Assembly: GCA_022559845.1 (NCBI GenBank)
Contig: CM040117.1
Location: 83,650,559-83,714,558, forward strand
Length of the DNA: 64,000 nucleotides
Source: Amorphophallus konjac
Lineage: Eukaryota; Streptophyta; Magnoliopsida; Alismatales; Araceae
Reading direction: 5' to 3'
Positions 9,777-20,280 of this stretch are shown here, piece after piece; positions within the stretch are counted from its first letter, which is position 1, and the number at the start of each line of letters is the position of its first letter. Below the pieces are notes generated by a model. The model did not search any database. It was given only the letters and a program-made list of their open reading frames with translations, and was not told the DNA's origin. The position numbers and the translations under genes were made by a program.

Positions 9777-12700
9777 TTAGGATAATTTAAATAAGCCTAA
9801 TTCTCTCCTTAATGTGGTGAATTTGTCATTGTCTAGAGGCTTGGTGAAGATATCGGCAATTTGATTAGTAGTGCCTACATGAATCCGTTCAAAGGTGTTC
9901 TTAGAAACCTCATCTCTTAAGAAATGATGCCTTATTTCTAGGTGTTTGGTGCGTGAATGCAAGCCATGATTCTTGGCTAGATTGATGGCACTAGTATTAT
10001 CACAGTAAATGGGTATCCACCCCAAGTCTACTTGATAGTCCTGAAGCTGGTGTTTAATCCAAATGACTTGTGTACCATAACTCCCTGCAGCCACGTACTC
10101 AGCCTCTGCAGTGGAGAGAGCCACAGAATGTTGTTTCTTGGAACCCCAAGATACTAAACACCCACCTAGAAATTCACAATGACCACTAGTGCCTTTTCTA
10201 TCTAGTTTACACCCGACATAATCTGCATCTGTGTATGCAATTAAATCTAGTGTGTGTGATGCAGAAAACCATAAACCAATGGTGTGTGCAGTAGACAGAT
10301 ATCTAAAAATTCTTTTTACTGCCGCTAGATGCAATTCAGTGGGTCTAGATTGATACCTTGCACACATTCCTACACTGAACTGTATATCAGGTCTTGAAGC
10401 TGTCAAATGCAGTAGAGATCCAATCATACCTCGGTAGAGCTTGGCATCTACTTCTTTACCTGTCTCATCTGCATCCAATGAGGTACTGGTACCCATTGGT
10501 GTAGTAATGTGCTTCAAGTTGGTCATGCCAAACCTATTGAGAACGTCCAATGTATACTTGGTCTGGTTGATGAAGCATCCTTCCTTCAACTGTTGTATCT
10601 GCAGGCCAAGAAAATACTTCAGTTCGCCTACCAAACTCATTTCAAATTCTACTGACATCAATTTTGAAAATTCATCACATAGACCAGTACTTGTTGAGCC
10701 GAAGACAATGTCATCTATGTATACCTAGACTATGATGAGATCTTCTTTAAAGCTTTTTGTAAAGAGAGTTTGATCTACCTTACCTCTTTGGTAGCCCTTG
10801 CTGATCAGAAATTTCGTTAATCTCTCATACCAGGCTCGAGGGGCCCGCTTTAAACCATACAGAGCTTTGTTCAATCTGAAAACTTGGTCAGGTTTAGTGG
10901 AGAATTGAAAACCGGGGGGCTGTTCAACAAAAACTTCTTCCTTGATAATTCCATTTAAGAACGCACTCTTCACATCCATTTGTTGGAGTTTTATATTTTT
11001 GGAGCATGCAGATGCTAACAATATTCTTATAGCTTCCATCCTAGCAACAGTTGCATAGGACTCATCGAAGTCAACTCCAAATTCCTAACAGTAGCCTTTG
11101 GCTACTAGTCTGACTTTATGTCTAGAAATAATTCCATCTTCATTCATTTTATTCTTGAACACCCATTTGGTTTCTATCACATTAGTGTTCTTAGGTCTTG
11201 GAACAAGTTCCCAGACATTGTTTCTATCAAATTGACCTAAATCTTCAGACATGGCATTGACCCAAGATGCATCGTTTAAGGCTTCATCTACTGATTTTGG
11301 TTCAATTTGAGAAACTAAAGCAATTAAATCTTGATTTTGAACATTTTTGAAATGAGACCTGGTCCTAGGAGGATCCCTTAAATTTCTTATGATATTATTC
11401 TCAGGGTGGTCTTTCAAGAATCTAACATTGGTTGAGCACTCACCTGGTTCGGTTGAGCTTACTTGATTCTGATCGGTTGGTCCTTCGGGTTGCTCATTTT
11501 CATCTTTCAATTCCTCCTCAAGAAATTCTCCATCATGCTTTGAAGACCTGTCGGCATCATCAAGGTTGTTAGCATCTGTTGATTCACCAATTATCACATG
11601 AGGAGTTTCCTCTACAGTTTGGTCTGTCATATTGAAAACCCTATAGGCCCTGGTTGTTTCAGAGTATCCCAGAAAGATTCCTGGAGCACTTCTAGCATCA
11701 AATTTATCTAGGTCCTTTTTATTATTGTTATGGATGAAACATTTGAACCAAAAATTTTGAAATATGAGACATTTGGCTTTTTACCTTTAAGGAGTTCATA
11801 AGGAGTTTTCTTATGGACATGTCTTACCATTGCTCGGTTAATTGTGTAGCAGGCTGTGTTGGCTGCCTCTGCCCAAAATCTCTTAGGAAGCTGACTTTCG
11901 AGCAGCATAGTTCTGGCCATTTCGATGATTGTATGATTTCTTCTCTCAACAATTCCGTTCTGCTCTAGAGTCCCGGGAGAAGAAAATTTGTGAGTTAGTC
12001 CCTCTTTATTCCAGAAGTCAGAGAATAACGAATTCTCAAACTCACCTTCATGGTCAGTTTGAATTATTGAAATACGGTGAGAACCTCCTTGTTTGATTTT
12101 ATTGAAGAAGTGTTCACACTTCTGAAATGCATCATTTTTATTTTCTAAGAAAAATAGCCATGAAAACCTAGTGAAATCATCTATAATGACGAACCCAAAC
12201 CTTTTCCCATTCAAGCTCAAAGTTCTGGTTGGACCAAAAAGGTCCATATGCAAGAGTTCCATTGGTTTGGTTGATAAATGCTCAGATCTGAGCTTAAATG
12301 ACTTGCGAGTTTGCTTGCCTAGAGCACATGCATCACAGATTTTTGAGATAGAATTAAACTTGATTTTAGGCATGCCTCTGACTAAATCATGCTTTATCAA
12401 TTTATTCAAAGTGGAAAAACTAGCATGCCCTAGACGTCTATGCCAATCAAAAGCATTATTTTAAGAATTAGCAGACAAGCAGAGATTAGATTTAGACTCA
12501 ACATCTAAGTATACCATGTAGACATTATTGGTCCTATTGGCTATAAACTTAACAAGATCAGAATTTATTTCGAAGATTTTGCATGAATTTTTATAAAACA
12601 CAACCCTGTGACCCTTGTCGCATAATTGACTGATGCTAATCAAATTGTGTTGAAGACCTTCCACAAGTAAAACTTTCTCAATTGAGTTAGTGGAGGACTT

Positions 12701-12869
12701 ACCAACTGTGCCAACCCCAATGATCTTACCTTTGTTCTTTCCTCCGAATTTGACCAGACCCCCTACCTTCATTTCTAGCTTGCTGAACTTGGATCGGTCT
12801 CCTGTCATGTGCCTAGAGCAGCCACTGTCAAGGTACCATTTATTGTTCTCAGCTGCTAGGCAAACCTAC
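9777..12869 (-). pseudogene. copia pol: protease, integrase, RT and RNase H, broken
   Basis: The polyprotein reads from an aspartic-protease site (WYLDSGCSRHMTGD, near 12835-12794), through the zinc region of integrase (HRRLGHA...CDACALGK, near 12440-12310) and the integrase core (MDLFGPT, TDHEGEFE, EQNGIVERRNH), to RT (QMDVKSAFLNG, ALYGLKRAPRAWYERL, VYIDDIVFGS) and RNase H (YTDADYVGC, LSTAEAEYVAA, KHLEIRHHFLRD). The order protease-integrase-RT-RNase H is diagnostic of Ty1/copia. Damage: stop codons at 12461-12463, 11085-11087 and 10725-10727, and a one-base frameshift near 11740. The beginning of the protease and all of Gag are absent. RT and RNase H catalytic residues are still visible, so decay is moderate. 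It would have supplied the enzymes the gag-only relatives in this window lack. Confidence 0.9.
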
Positions 12870-12874
12870 AAAAC

Positions 12875-13704
12875 AAGAGAGTCAACTATACACCACTTCC
12901 AGAAACACTCCCCGACATCTTTTCAGCCTTAATGTACACTGGTGACATTCAGTTGCCTCCGGAACGTCAGAACTGGAATCCGGTAGCTGATCAGTCAAGG
13001 TATTGCATATACCATCGGCAACCCGGGCACACGATAGAGAGGTGTTACCAGTTCAGGAACTAGTCTATGATTTGCATGAGCGCCAGAGGATTGATTGGGC
13101 CCAAATGCATAAGTTGATTGAAGATATAAAAGAAAGAAGAAGACAAGCCAGGCCGCAGCAGGCGGCGCCTCAACAGCAGCAGTTCCAGCAGCCTCTCCAA
13201 CAACAACAACCTCCACAGCAGCAACAGCAGCACCAAGACCTCAGGATTCATCAAAATCCCATGCCAGAACATCCGCCCGCTCCTCAGCAACAACAGCAAC
13301 AACAGCCGCCGGCACCGGCTCAAGTGAATGTAGTTCACCACCCAGCCCCTAATGCTGGGTGGTCTTTTGATGATGAGACCCCCGCTCACCTCTTGACCTT
13401 CCACCATAGCAACTCCCCCGTGCCTTTTGTTCCCTCCATCCTCCGGCCCACCATCTTCACTACCGTCCCGTCCACTATCCCCTCCGGTCCACCTTTTGCA
13501 CCCGTTACATTCCCCACCATTCCGCCAGTCCTTCCACCATCACCCGACATACCCTCCATCATCGCCCCTCCACTTAACCCTTCACCAATTACCACTCCGC
13601 CAGGGCCCATCAGGCTAGCCTCCGCCATCCTCACCCCCATTTCTACCCCTTCCCCTCATCCCACAGGGCCAATCGGGGGTCCGTCTAAGGCCGTGTCGGC
13701 GTGA
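12875..13704 (+). pseudogene. gypsy Gag C-terminal part (unit B)
   Basis: Frame 2 (from 12881) reads YTPLPETLPDIFSALMYTGD followed by a complete C-x2-H-x4-H-x4-C knuckle (CIYHRQPGHTIERC, 13004-13045), a form seen in Tat-type Gag. It then meets a stop (TAG near 13064). The neighbouring frame continues with YDLHERQRIDW, a charged helix, and a long Gln/Pro-rich linker (13140-13704), so there is a frameshift near 13060. The N-terminal Gag domain is missing. The linker ends just before TR-GAG 1. The protein would be a nucleocapsid for gypsy RNA; this copy is broken. Confidence 0.75.
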
Positions 13705-13733
13705 CATTGCGCCCTCCGGAGCGGGCGTCTATT

Positions 13734-15481
13734 CCATCTTGCAGCACAACATAAGTATATACACTGAACCATCTCAATTAGCGTCTTATGCATAGGCAAA
13801 GTCTTCACATTGAAGCATGCATTGTCTTCAAGTATGTACAGCGTCCAGTGTCTCACTGTTAAAGTCTGTACATACTTCATCGTCTTATCTTCCATCTCTG
13901 TTAAACATTGCAAAGTCTACACATCCGTTACATGCATCATTCTTCATGTCCATACACTGCACTGTAGCTGGAACTGTGCAAGTCTGTACATCATTGCATT
14001 GGCCAAGTATATACAATGCCTTTGTTCATGCATGTTAGCAAGACTGTCTAAGTCTATACATTGGTTCATTTATCAAGTCTGCACATCCCTTACAGCAAGT
14101 ATACACATTCGTTGTGCATAGTCTTGAGCATATAGAAAGTATGTACATCGAATATGTCTGTACATCGTGCAACTTTTGATTCGAAGTCTGTACGGCATAT
14201 GTTCTTCAAAGTCTTCACATTGCATCGTGTGCTTCATCGTTCAAGTCTGTACAGGGTTTGCCTAGAATGCATTGTTCATCAAGTCTACACACTCTGTGTG
14301 TCTACATCGCATTCATCAAGTCTACACACTATTGTGTCTGCATTGCATTCACTCTAAGTCTATACACTGCATTTGGGCATTGATCTTCACAGCAAGTATG
14401 TACATTGTTCAGAACGCCAAGTCCATATAGCCATTGTGCATACTTCATCTTGTGCATCACTGCACACACTGCAAAGTCTATACACCATCTTCGCATTATC
14501 AAGTCTACACATTGCTTGATGCATCAAACGAAGTCTATACAATGTGTCGACATTAAACTGATAATTCTGTGTCTGACAGGCTCTGTTCGTGAAGCTTAAT
14601 GAAGGGGCACGTGATCCGAGGTTGGAAGGGCTGACAGGATGACACGTGGCCAAAACACTTGGGCGAGAAATGTGGAAGACATGTGCCCAGTGCTGCTCCT
14701 GCTGTGACTGCTTATAAAAGGAAACCTTCGTCCACAAATGAAGAGAAGATCAAATGCAGAAGCCTTGAAGAAAAAGCAGAGAGCAGAGAGCCCTTCGATC
14801 CAGCAGAAGAGAGAAGAGAGAAAAGGAAGAGAGTTGAGAGAGTGAAGAGTTGAGAGTTTTATTCCTCAGATCTTTGGTTCAAAACCAGATCTGAGGTTTG
14901 CTCAATTGTTTGAGCTATATTCCCTACAGGGATTCCTTTTGTCTTTCGTTTGTCTTTTGTTTTGTTTTTCAAAACTATTGTGTTCAAGCTGTGTGGCAGC
15001 ACTTGCAGTGGTGGATTCCACTGGACGGCTAAGCTGTATTGCCCAGCGGGTTTTGCAGAGGAGGATTTCTCTGGACAGCAAGCTGTGAGGCTCAACAGGC
15101 GAGGTGGATACCTCGGACAGCAAGCTATGAGGCTCAGTGGATTGTAGGCAAGCTGTGAGGCCCAGCGATTCAAGCTGTGAGTCAACAGTAAGCCACACTC
15201 GGGTTGAGTGTGGGGTGGATGTAGGTCTGGAGGATCGAACCACCTAAAAGCCTTTGTCTACTGTGTGATTGTTTTGTGGTTTGCCTAGCTTCTATATTTC
15301 TATCTTCGCGCAGTAGATGTATGCTTAGGACGGTTCTTCATCTGTTCTGGGTGGTATTCGCATTGTGCCCACTATCTGTTCAGTAGAAGTTTTAATTCCG
15401 CATTTGATTCTACTACAGTAATTTTTTAATGGGTGTGTGATCTATTCACCCCCCTCTAGATCACCCTTTAGCGTCCCAACA
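13734..15481 (+). repeat. 5' LTR of TR-GAG 1, left end missing
   Basis: It matches 20763-22516 of the 3' LTR with scattered substitutions. The match begins at CCATCTTGCAGCAC, so about 480 bp present in the 3' LTR (20281-20762) are absent. It ends CCCAACA directly before the primer site. The U5 part carries the GTAGGTCTGGAGG...CGAACCACCTAAAA hairpin-like block (15222-15247), also present in TR-GAG 2. Confidence 0.9.
14608..14720 (+). promoter_or_regulatory. LTR promoter module of TR-GAG 1 (5' copy)
   Basis: CACGTG at 14608-14613 and 14643-14648 (the second as ACACGTGGC, a perfect ABRE form), then TATAAAAG at 14713-14720. The equivalent in the 3' LTR is at 21637-21642, 21672-21677 and about 21742-21749. 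Transcription should start some 30 bp after the TATA box. Confidence 0.65.
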
Positions 15482-15483
15482 AT

Positions 15484-15496
15484 TGGTATCAGAGCC
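15484..15496 (+). promoter_or_regulatory. primer binding site, initiator Met tRNA (TR-GAG 1)
   Basis: TGGTATCAGAGCC lies two bases after the 5' LTR end. It is complementary to the 3' end of plant initiator methionine tRNA, the usual copia primer. Confidence 0.95.
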
Positions 15497-15537
15497 TAAC
15501 TCTTTGTGCAGGACTAACATCCTAAAGAGGATCGGCC

Positions 15538-17999
15538 ATGGATGCTAGAGGGCTAACAGCAGAGGGTCAGTCCACTACGAAGCCACCTTTCTTCGATGGT
15601 TCAAACTTCCCATATTGGAAGAACCGGATGCAGGTCTTCCTCAGAGCCAAAGATTATGAGGTATGGAAAATTGTGAGCAAAGGTCCTTATGAGCTACATG
15701 AGAATGAGGAATTATGGACCAGAGAAGAAGTCCAGAAATCTACTCTGAATTGGAGCGCTATCAACGCTATTCAGTGTGCACTCCATCCCACTGAATTTGA
15801 CAGAGTGTCATCCTGCAAGACAGCGAAGGAGATGTGGAATACCCTCAAAGTTATCTATGAGGGAACATCTGAAGTGAGAGAGACAAGGGCAAATATGCTA
15901 GTGTCAAAGTATGAAGCATTTCGGATGAAGCCTGGTCAGACAGTGACCGAAATGTATGCTCGTCTGACCATCATAACAAATGGTCTAAGAAATCTGGGAA
16001 AGAGTTATACTGATCATGAAGTTGTGAGGAAGATCCTTCGATTGTTGACTCCTATATGGCATACCAAAGCAACTGTGGTTGAGGAGTCAAAAGATCTACA
16101 AAAGATGAAACCCAATGAGCTGATAGGCTCCTTGATGGCGTACGAGATGAATTTATTTCAAACTGAAGAGCACGAATACAGGAAGCCTATTGCTCTGAAG
16201 GCCAAGCATAGCTGCTCAAAATAGTCCAGCAGCATTGGATCATCCAGTGATCGAAATTCATCTAGATCAGATCTTGAAAAGGATGAAATAGCTATGATCA
16301 CAAAAGAGTTCAGTAGATTTCTTAGAAGAGAAGGGAAGAATCTCTACAGAAAATACCACAGCAGGAAGCAAAACAGGTATAAATTTAACCCTGCTGAAAA
16401 ATATGATGTTAATGCTTGTTATTATTGCAGGAAGACAGGTCATATAAAGGCTGATTGTCCAGAGTTACAGAAAATGAAAGGAAGACCATGGAAGAAAGCG
16501 CCAAAGGGGAAGGCCATGGTCAGTACATGGAGTGATGAGGAAAAAGGCACATTGAGCACTTCCTCAGATAGTGGAAAATCAGAAAAGGACATCTGCTTGA
16601 TGGCCAGGAATGGAGAAGAAGAAGAAGAGTCTGATCAGGTATCATCCCTTTTCGAACATTACACTATTTCTGATTGGGCAGATGCTTATGGAGACCTGTT
16701 AGATAAAGCTAATGATATTAAGAAGGAAAACAGACTCTTAAAGAAGAAAATGAATTATCTGGTTAATGATAAAACTCTTTCTGATAAAGTTGCATGCTTA
16801 CAATCAGAGAATGACAAATTGAAAAATGCATGTTCTGATTTTGATGAATTAAAGCATGTTGTGATTGATTGTAGGAAAGAAAATAATTTGCTGAAAAATG
16901 TTGTTGATGAATTGAAATTGAAAATTCAGAAGTCTGAAAATGAAATAAAGACCTCAAATGAAAAATATGAAGCTGTTTTGTCAGTGAATGCTGAATTAAA
17001 GAAAACTATTGAAAATCTGAAAAATGAAAATTCTGACAAAATGAAAATCATTGAAAGCATGACCCAAGGAACTGAAAATATAAATGCCTTGCTAGGGTCA
17101 AAAGTTAATTTCAGAAAGGAGGGTCTTGGTTTTAATCCCTCAGCTAAAAAGAGCTTTGAATTGAAAACTATTTCATGTGTGGGAGAAAAGAATAGAGGAC
17201 CACTCATAAAAATGGTCAATGAAAAATTTGCCTTCAATAATGTTAAATCAAAAGTGTCCAGTGCTAAGGACAAGGGAAAGCAGAAAGTTATAGAGCCTAG
17301 AGTTGCATGCTCTTCTTACAAGGATAAGTCCAAGGCTAGGGGTCAGTCAGCTAGCACATCAAAACCCCAGCCTAAGGCTGCTAAGTCTCCATCACCATCA
17401 ACTGCTCAGAAAAAGACCCAATATAAGTCAGTTCAAAAACCTAGAGGGTCAAAGGTGGCAGGGAGACCAAGTGCAGCTAGGAACCCATTTGCTCATCCAT
17501 ATTTCCCTAGAGCCCAAGTCTATCATAACTTTCATCCTCAAGGTTTGGGTGGAACCATGTATACATGAGGTCTGGGTATCAGAATTTCCCCACTTGGTAT
17601 CAGCCATATAGACCTCAGCCAGCTAGGAGATGGGATAGTCATTTTAGGACATGGAGTCCTAGTCACCAAGGGTTTTTTGGTCAGCCTAGGACCAATTTGG
17701 GCCACAACTTTCAGTACATTCATTGGCCAAGGCACTGGCAGAAAAATAAAAACATTTTTAATAAAATGAATGCCAGGACTACACAATAACCATCAAAGCA
17801 CCAGAAAAAGAAAACTAAACCTGTTGGTGCTGAGAAAAAGAAAAATAACAAAAAGAACTCTCAAGCTGTAGAATCCACCAAACCTTCCATCTTTACACAA
17901 ATGCGGATCCCTAAACAGCTGTTGTCATGTTTTCACTCTCAAGTGTCTGGTTCTGTCTTGGGGCCCAAAATATCTTGGGTTCCAAAACCTGCTCCCTAA
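15538..17999 (+). pseudogene. Sirevirus-type Gag with zinc knuckle and coiled coil (TR-GAG 1)
   Basis: The start ATG (MDARGLTAEGQ) is 42 bp after the primer site. Residues about 15-220 match the copia Gag domain of the UBN2/DUF4219 type (PPFFDGSNFPYWKNRM; AKEMWNTLKVIYEG; MLVSKYEAFRMKPGQTVTEM). An in-frame TAG at 16222-16224 follows. The same frame then gives one CCHC knuckle (CYYCRKTGHIKADC, near 16415-16456), an acidic stretch, a long Lys/Glu/Asn coiled coil (about 16680-17060) and a basic tail. TGA at 17566, a frame change near there and TAA at 17787 break the tail. The last frame ends with GPKISWVPKPAP at 17999. Gag would form particles and bind RNA; the long coiled coil before the C-terminal basic region is typical of Sireviruses. 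The breaks imply this copy is inactive. Confidence 0.88.
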
Positions 18000-20265
18000 G
18001 TGTGTTTGTAGGTATGTCTGGTAGCCGGGAACAAAGTGATGAAACAGAAAAAGCTACTTCAGGCATATGACAAGAGGCAGGGCCAAAATCCTAAGAGCTG
18101 AAAGAAATTGGAGGCCTTGTCAAAAATCTGATGCAACACCAAGGGTAAAAATAAATCAATCTGGTAAAGCAAGTAAGTGATTTACCTTCAGAACTGAATT
18201 GAGAAAGTCATGTTGATTTGATTGTTTGATGTCTGATATTCTATTCTTGTCTAGCTGATATGTCTGTATTCCAGACTCAACTATTGAATTTAATTCTAAT
18301 CAAATTCAATGCTATTCTCTTGCCAGTTATTGCATGTGTACATAAGATGCTAGATGCACTACACAACCATGTTCATAATCAATGCATGTGTCTAATGTTT
18401 GCATATATCATTTGCATGACTATCATTTGCTTATTGTTGTAGTATGCATGTCGTGTAATGCATATCATCATATGTTGAAAAATCTGAAAAGGATAAAAAT
18501 GTTCATGACTTGGGTGCATAAACTTGAAATGATTGCATATCATCATTGTCAGGTTTGGATTTTCTAAACTCTCCTCATACATGATTTGCATATAGATGAT
18601 TGTCTGGAATTGCATATGCATATATGTTGATTTGTTGGTGCTAAACTGAAGCTTCTGCAATATGAATTGAACAATCATGCTAATGGTAATTCTCTTCTGT
18701 CTAATTTGTATGAATCATATCCGAATGCAAAATTTGATATCATGTGATGTGATTTCAATACATTCCATGCATATAGACAGGGGGAGCTTGTATGCTGTCG
18801 CTTGGTCATCATTATCAGATTTGCTGCATAGTCTGCATGTAGAACAATGTATTGCATATCATATCTTTTGCATCTTTGTGTCAGGAGGAGCTGAGAGTTC
18901 TGTTCAACTCTTTGAATCTTATCACTTCTCAATTGTCCCCATTCAATTCATTCACATTCTTTAACATCAGATGCCATTGGACCTTATTGCCTATTGCTAT
19001 CACTGTTTATCAATTGCCATCATTTCCCTAACCTTCACTGAACAACAGTATTGCTTCGGTTTATACATTGAGCTGTGATTATTACAATTGTTCACTTATA
19101 AGAATCACACGTACAAATTGAAAGGAACTGAAGGTTTAACTTTTATAAATTGAAGAGTTTACTGTCTGCACTTCAGAAATTGAGATAAAAGAAAACTTTT
19201 ATAGCTCTTAATCTTTGTCTCGTGGTTAAAATAGAATAAGTTTTTTTTTTGCCTGAAAGTGTTAGACTGGAAATGACTAGAAAAGGTAAATGAGAATGTG
19301 TACTGCTTTTTTTTTAAACAATCACTCTAAAAGAAATAAGGGTAGCAGTAAATAAGATCATCAATGCAAAGAGCTGAACATAGTGACAGAGCAATGGCTG
19401 AATTGCACTGAGAAACTATGATCTCCTCCAATGAAGCATGAGAATTCATAAGTCATGAAGTGCTTCAGATTACCTCTGTTCATAGGGTCAAATCTATAGG
19501 GGGAGTGTTTCACCAAGTAACTGGGGGTACTGGCCTCTGATCAAGGTGTGCCCTTAATGTCAAAGGTGAAAATTGTTCCTTGTAGGTCTTGATCTGAAAT
19601 AGATCTAGTAGTTTATGCTAGTAACTGGGGGTACCTGCCTCTGATCAAGGTGTACACCTAATGTCAACAGCATAAATGCCACTGGTCTATTCACTTAGCT
19701 CAGTTTCTGAAAAATTAAAAGTGAAAAACAAACTGCTGTAACCCTTTGAAAATAAATGTCATTGAGTGAAAATTATTCTTCTCAATACATATTCAAGTTG
19801 CCTTTCTTGAACTTCCATGTTTAATCACAAAAGGGTATTATTTCTGACTTCTCTATTAAACCCATGTGCCCTAGATTCATTGCTATAAATGGAATCTAAA
19901 ACTCTTTTTCAAAGGTCAGCTGCTTTACTCTAACTTTATCACTGTTAAACCTGAATTTTTTTTTCAAGACTGTATCTTGCTGATTCTTATGCTTTAACAG
20001 TTGTTTATAATCATGCTCACTTTCTAAATCAATGCTTCAGCTGTTGTCAAGTGACCCTCCTACCTTCTCTCCTTTTGTTTATCTGTCCATATTCCTTTCA
20101 TAGGGGGAGAATTCATTCAGGGGGAGTCATTCATTCAGGGGGAGTTTGAGCTGTTCTACAATGCATTCTGCATTTATTTTGCACTCACTATGTTTCTTTC
20201 TTTTTGATCATGTCAAAGGGGGAGAATATTTGGTTGGTGACTCACTGTCACTTTGTTGCCATCAT
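18000..20265 (+). other. non-coding region replacing pol in TR-GAG 1
   Basis: No frame longer than about 100 codons. From left to right: a module rich in ATGCATAT / GCATGTC words (18300-18970); an A/T-rich part; M1 (CACTGAGAAACTA 19406-19418, TCATGAAGTG 19453-19462); M2 twice (19516-19549 and 19621-19653); and at least five AGGGGGAG tracts (19498, 20102, 20119, 20137, 20217). The same order exists in the 3' region of the pol-bearing copia and in TR-GAG 2. Confidence 0.75.
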
Positions 20266-20280
20266 CAAAAAGGGGGAGAA
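20266..20280 (+). promoter_or_regulatory. polypurine tract of TR-GAG 1
   Basis: AAAAAGGGGGAGAA directly precedes the 3' LTR start TGTTGTGCCCC. Confidence 0.9.

Larger units (their letters stand above)
6398..12871 (-). mobile_element. Sirevirus-like Ty1/copia element, 5'-truncated
   Basis: Read on the minus strand this is protease-integrase-RT-RNase H (12869-9777), a 1.47-kb non-coding 3' region, a polypurine tract and an LTR (8302-6398). Gag and the 5' LTR are missing: the protease end meets gypsy gag of unit B at about 12872-12880. Repeated CTCCCCCT tracts (8305, 8575, 9660, 9709), which are AGGGGGAG on the element strand, and the pol domain order point to the Sirevirus lineage. At its outer edge the LTR is followed by GTATCAGAGCC (minus strand), a partial initiator-Met-tRNA primer site normally seen after a 5' LTR. 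Confidence 0.8.

Noticed and set aside
13060..13407. Leu/Arg-rich frame on the minus strand opposite the Gln/Pro linker
   Set aside because: It is the reverse reading of CAG/CAA repeats.
13810..14357. Cys/His-rich small secreted-like frames in the LTRs (also 20740-21386 and 40886-41077)
   Set aside because: They arise from the AAGTCTATACAT word (giving S-I-H, V-C-T) and occur in LTR U3 on both strands.
15484..15496. Initiator methionine tRNA gene
   Set aside because: Only the 12-13 bases complementary to the tRNA 3' end are present, directly after an LTR; it is a primer site.
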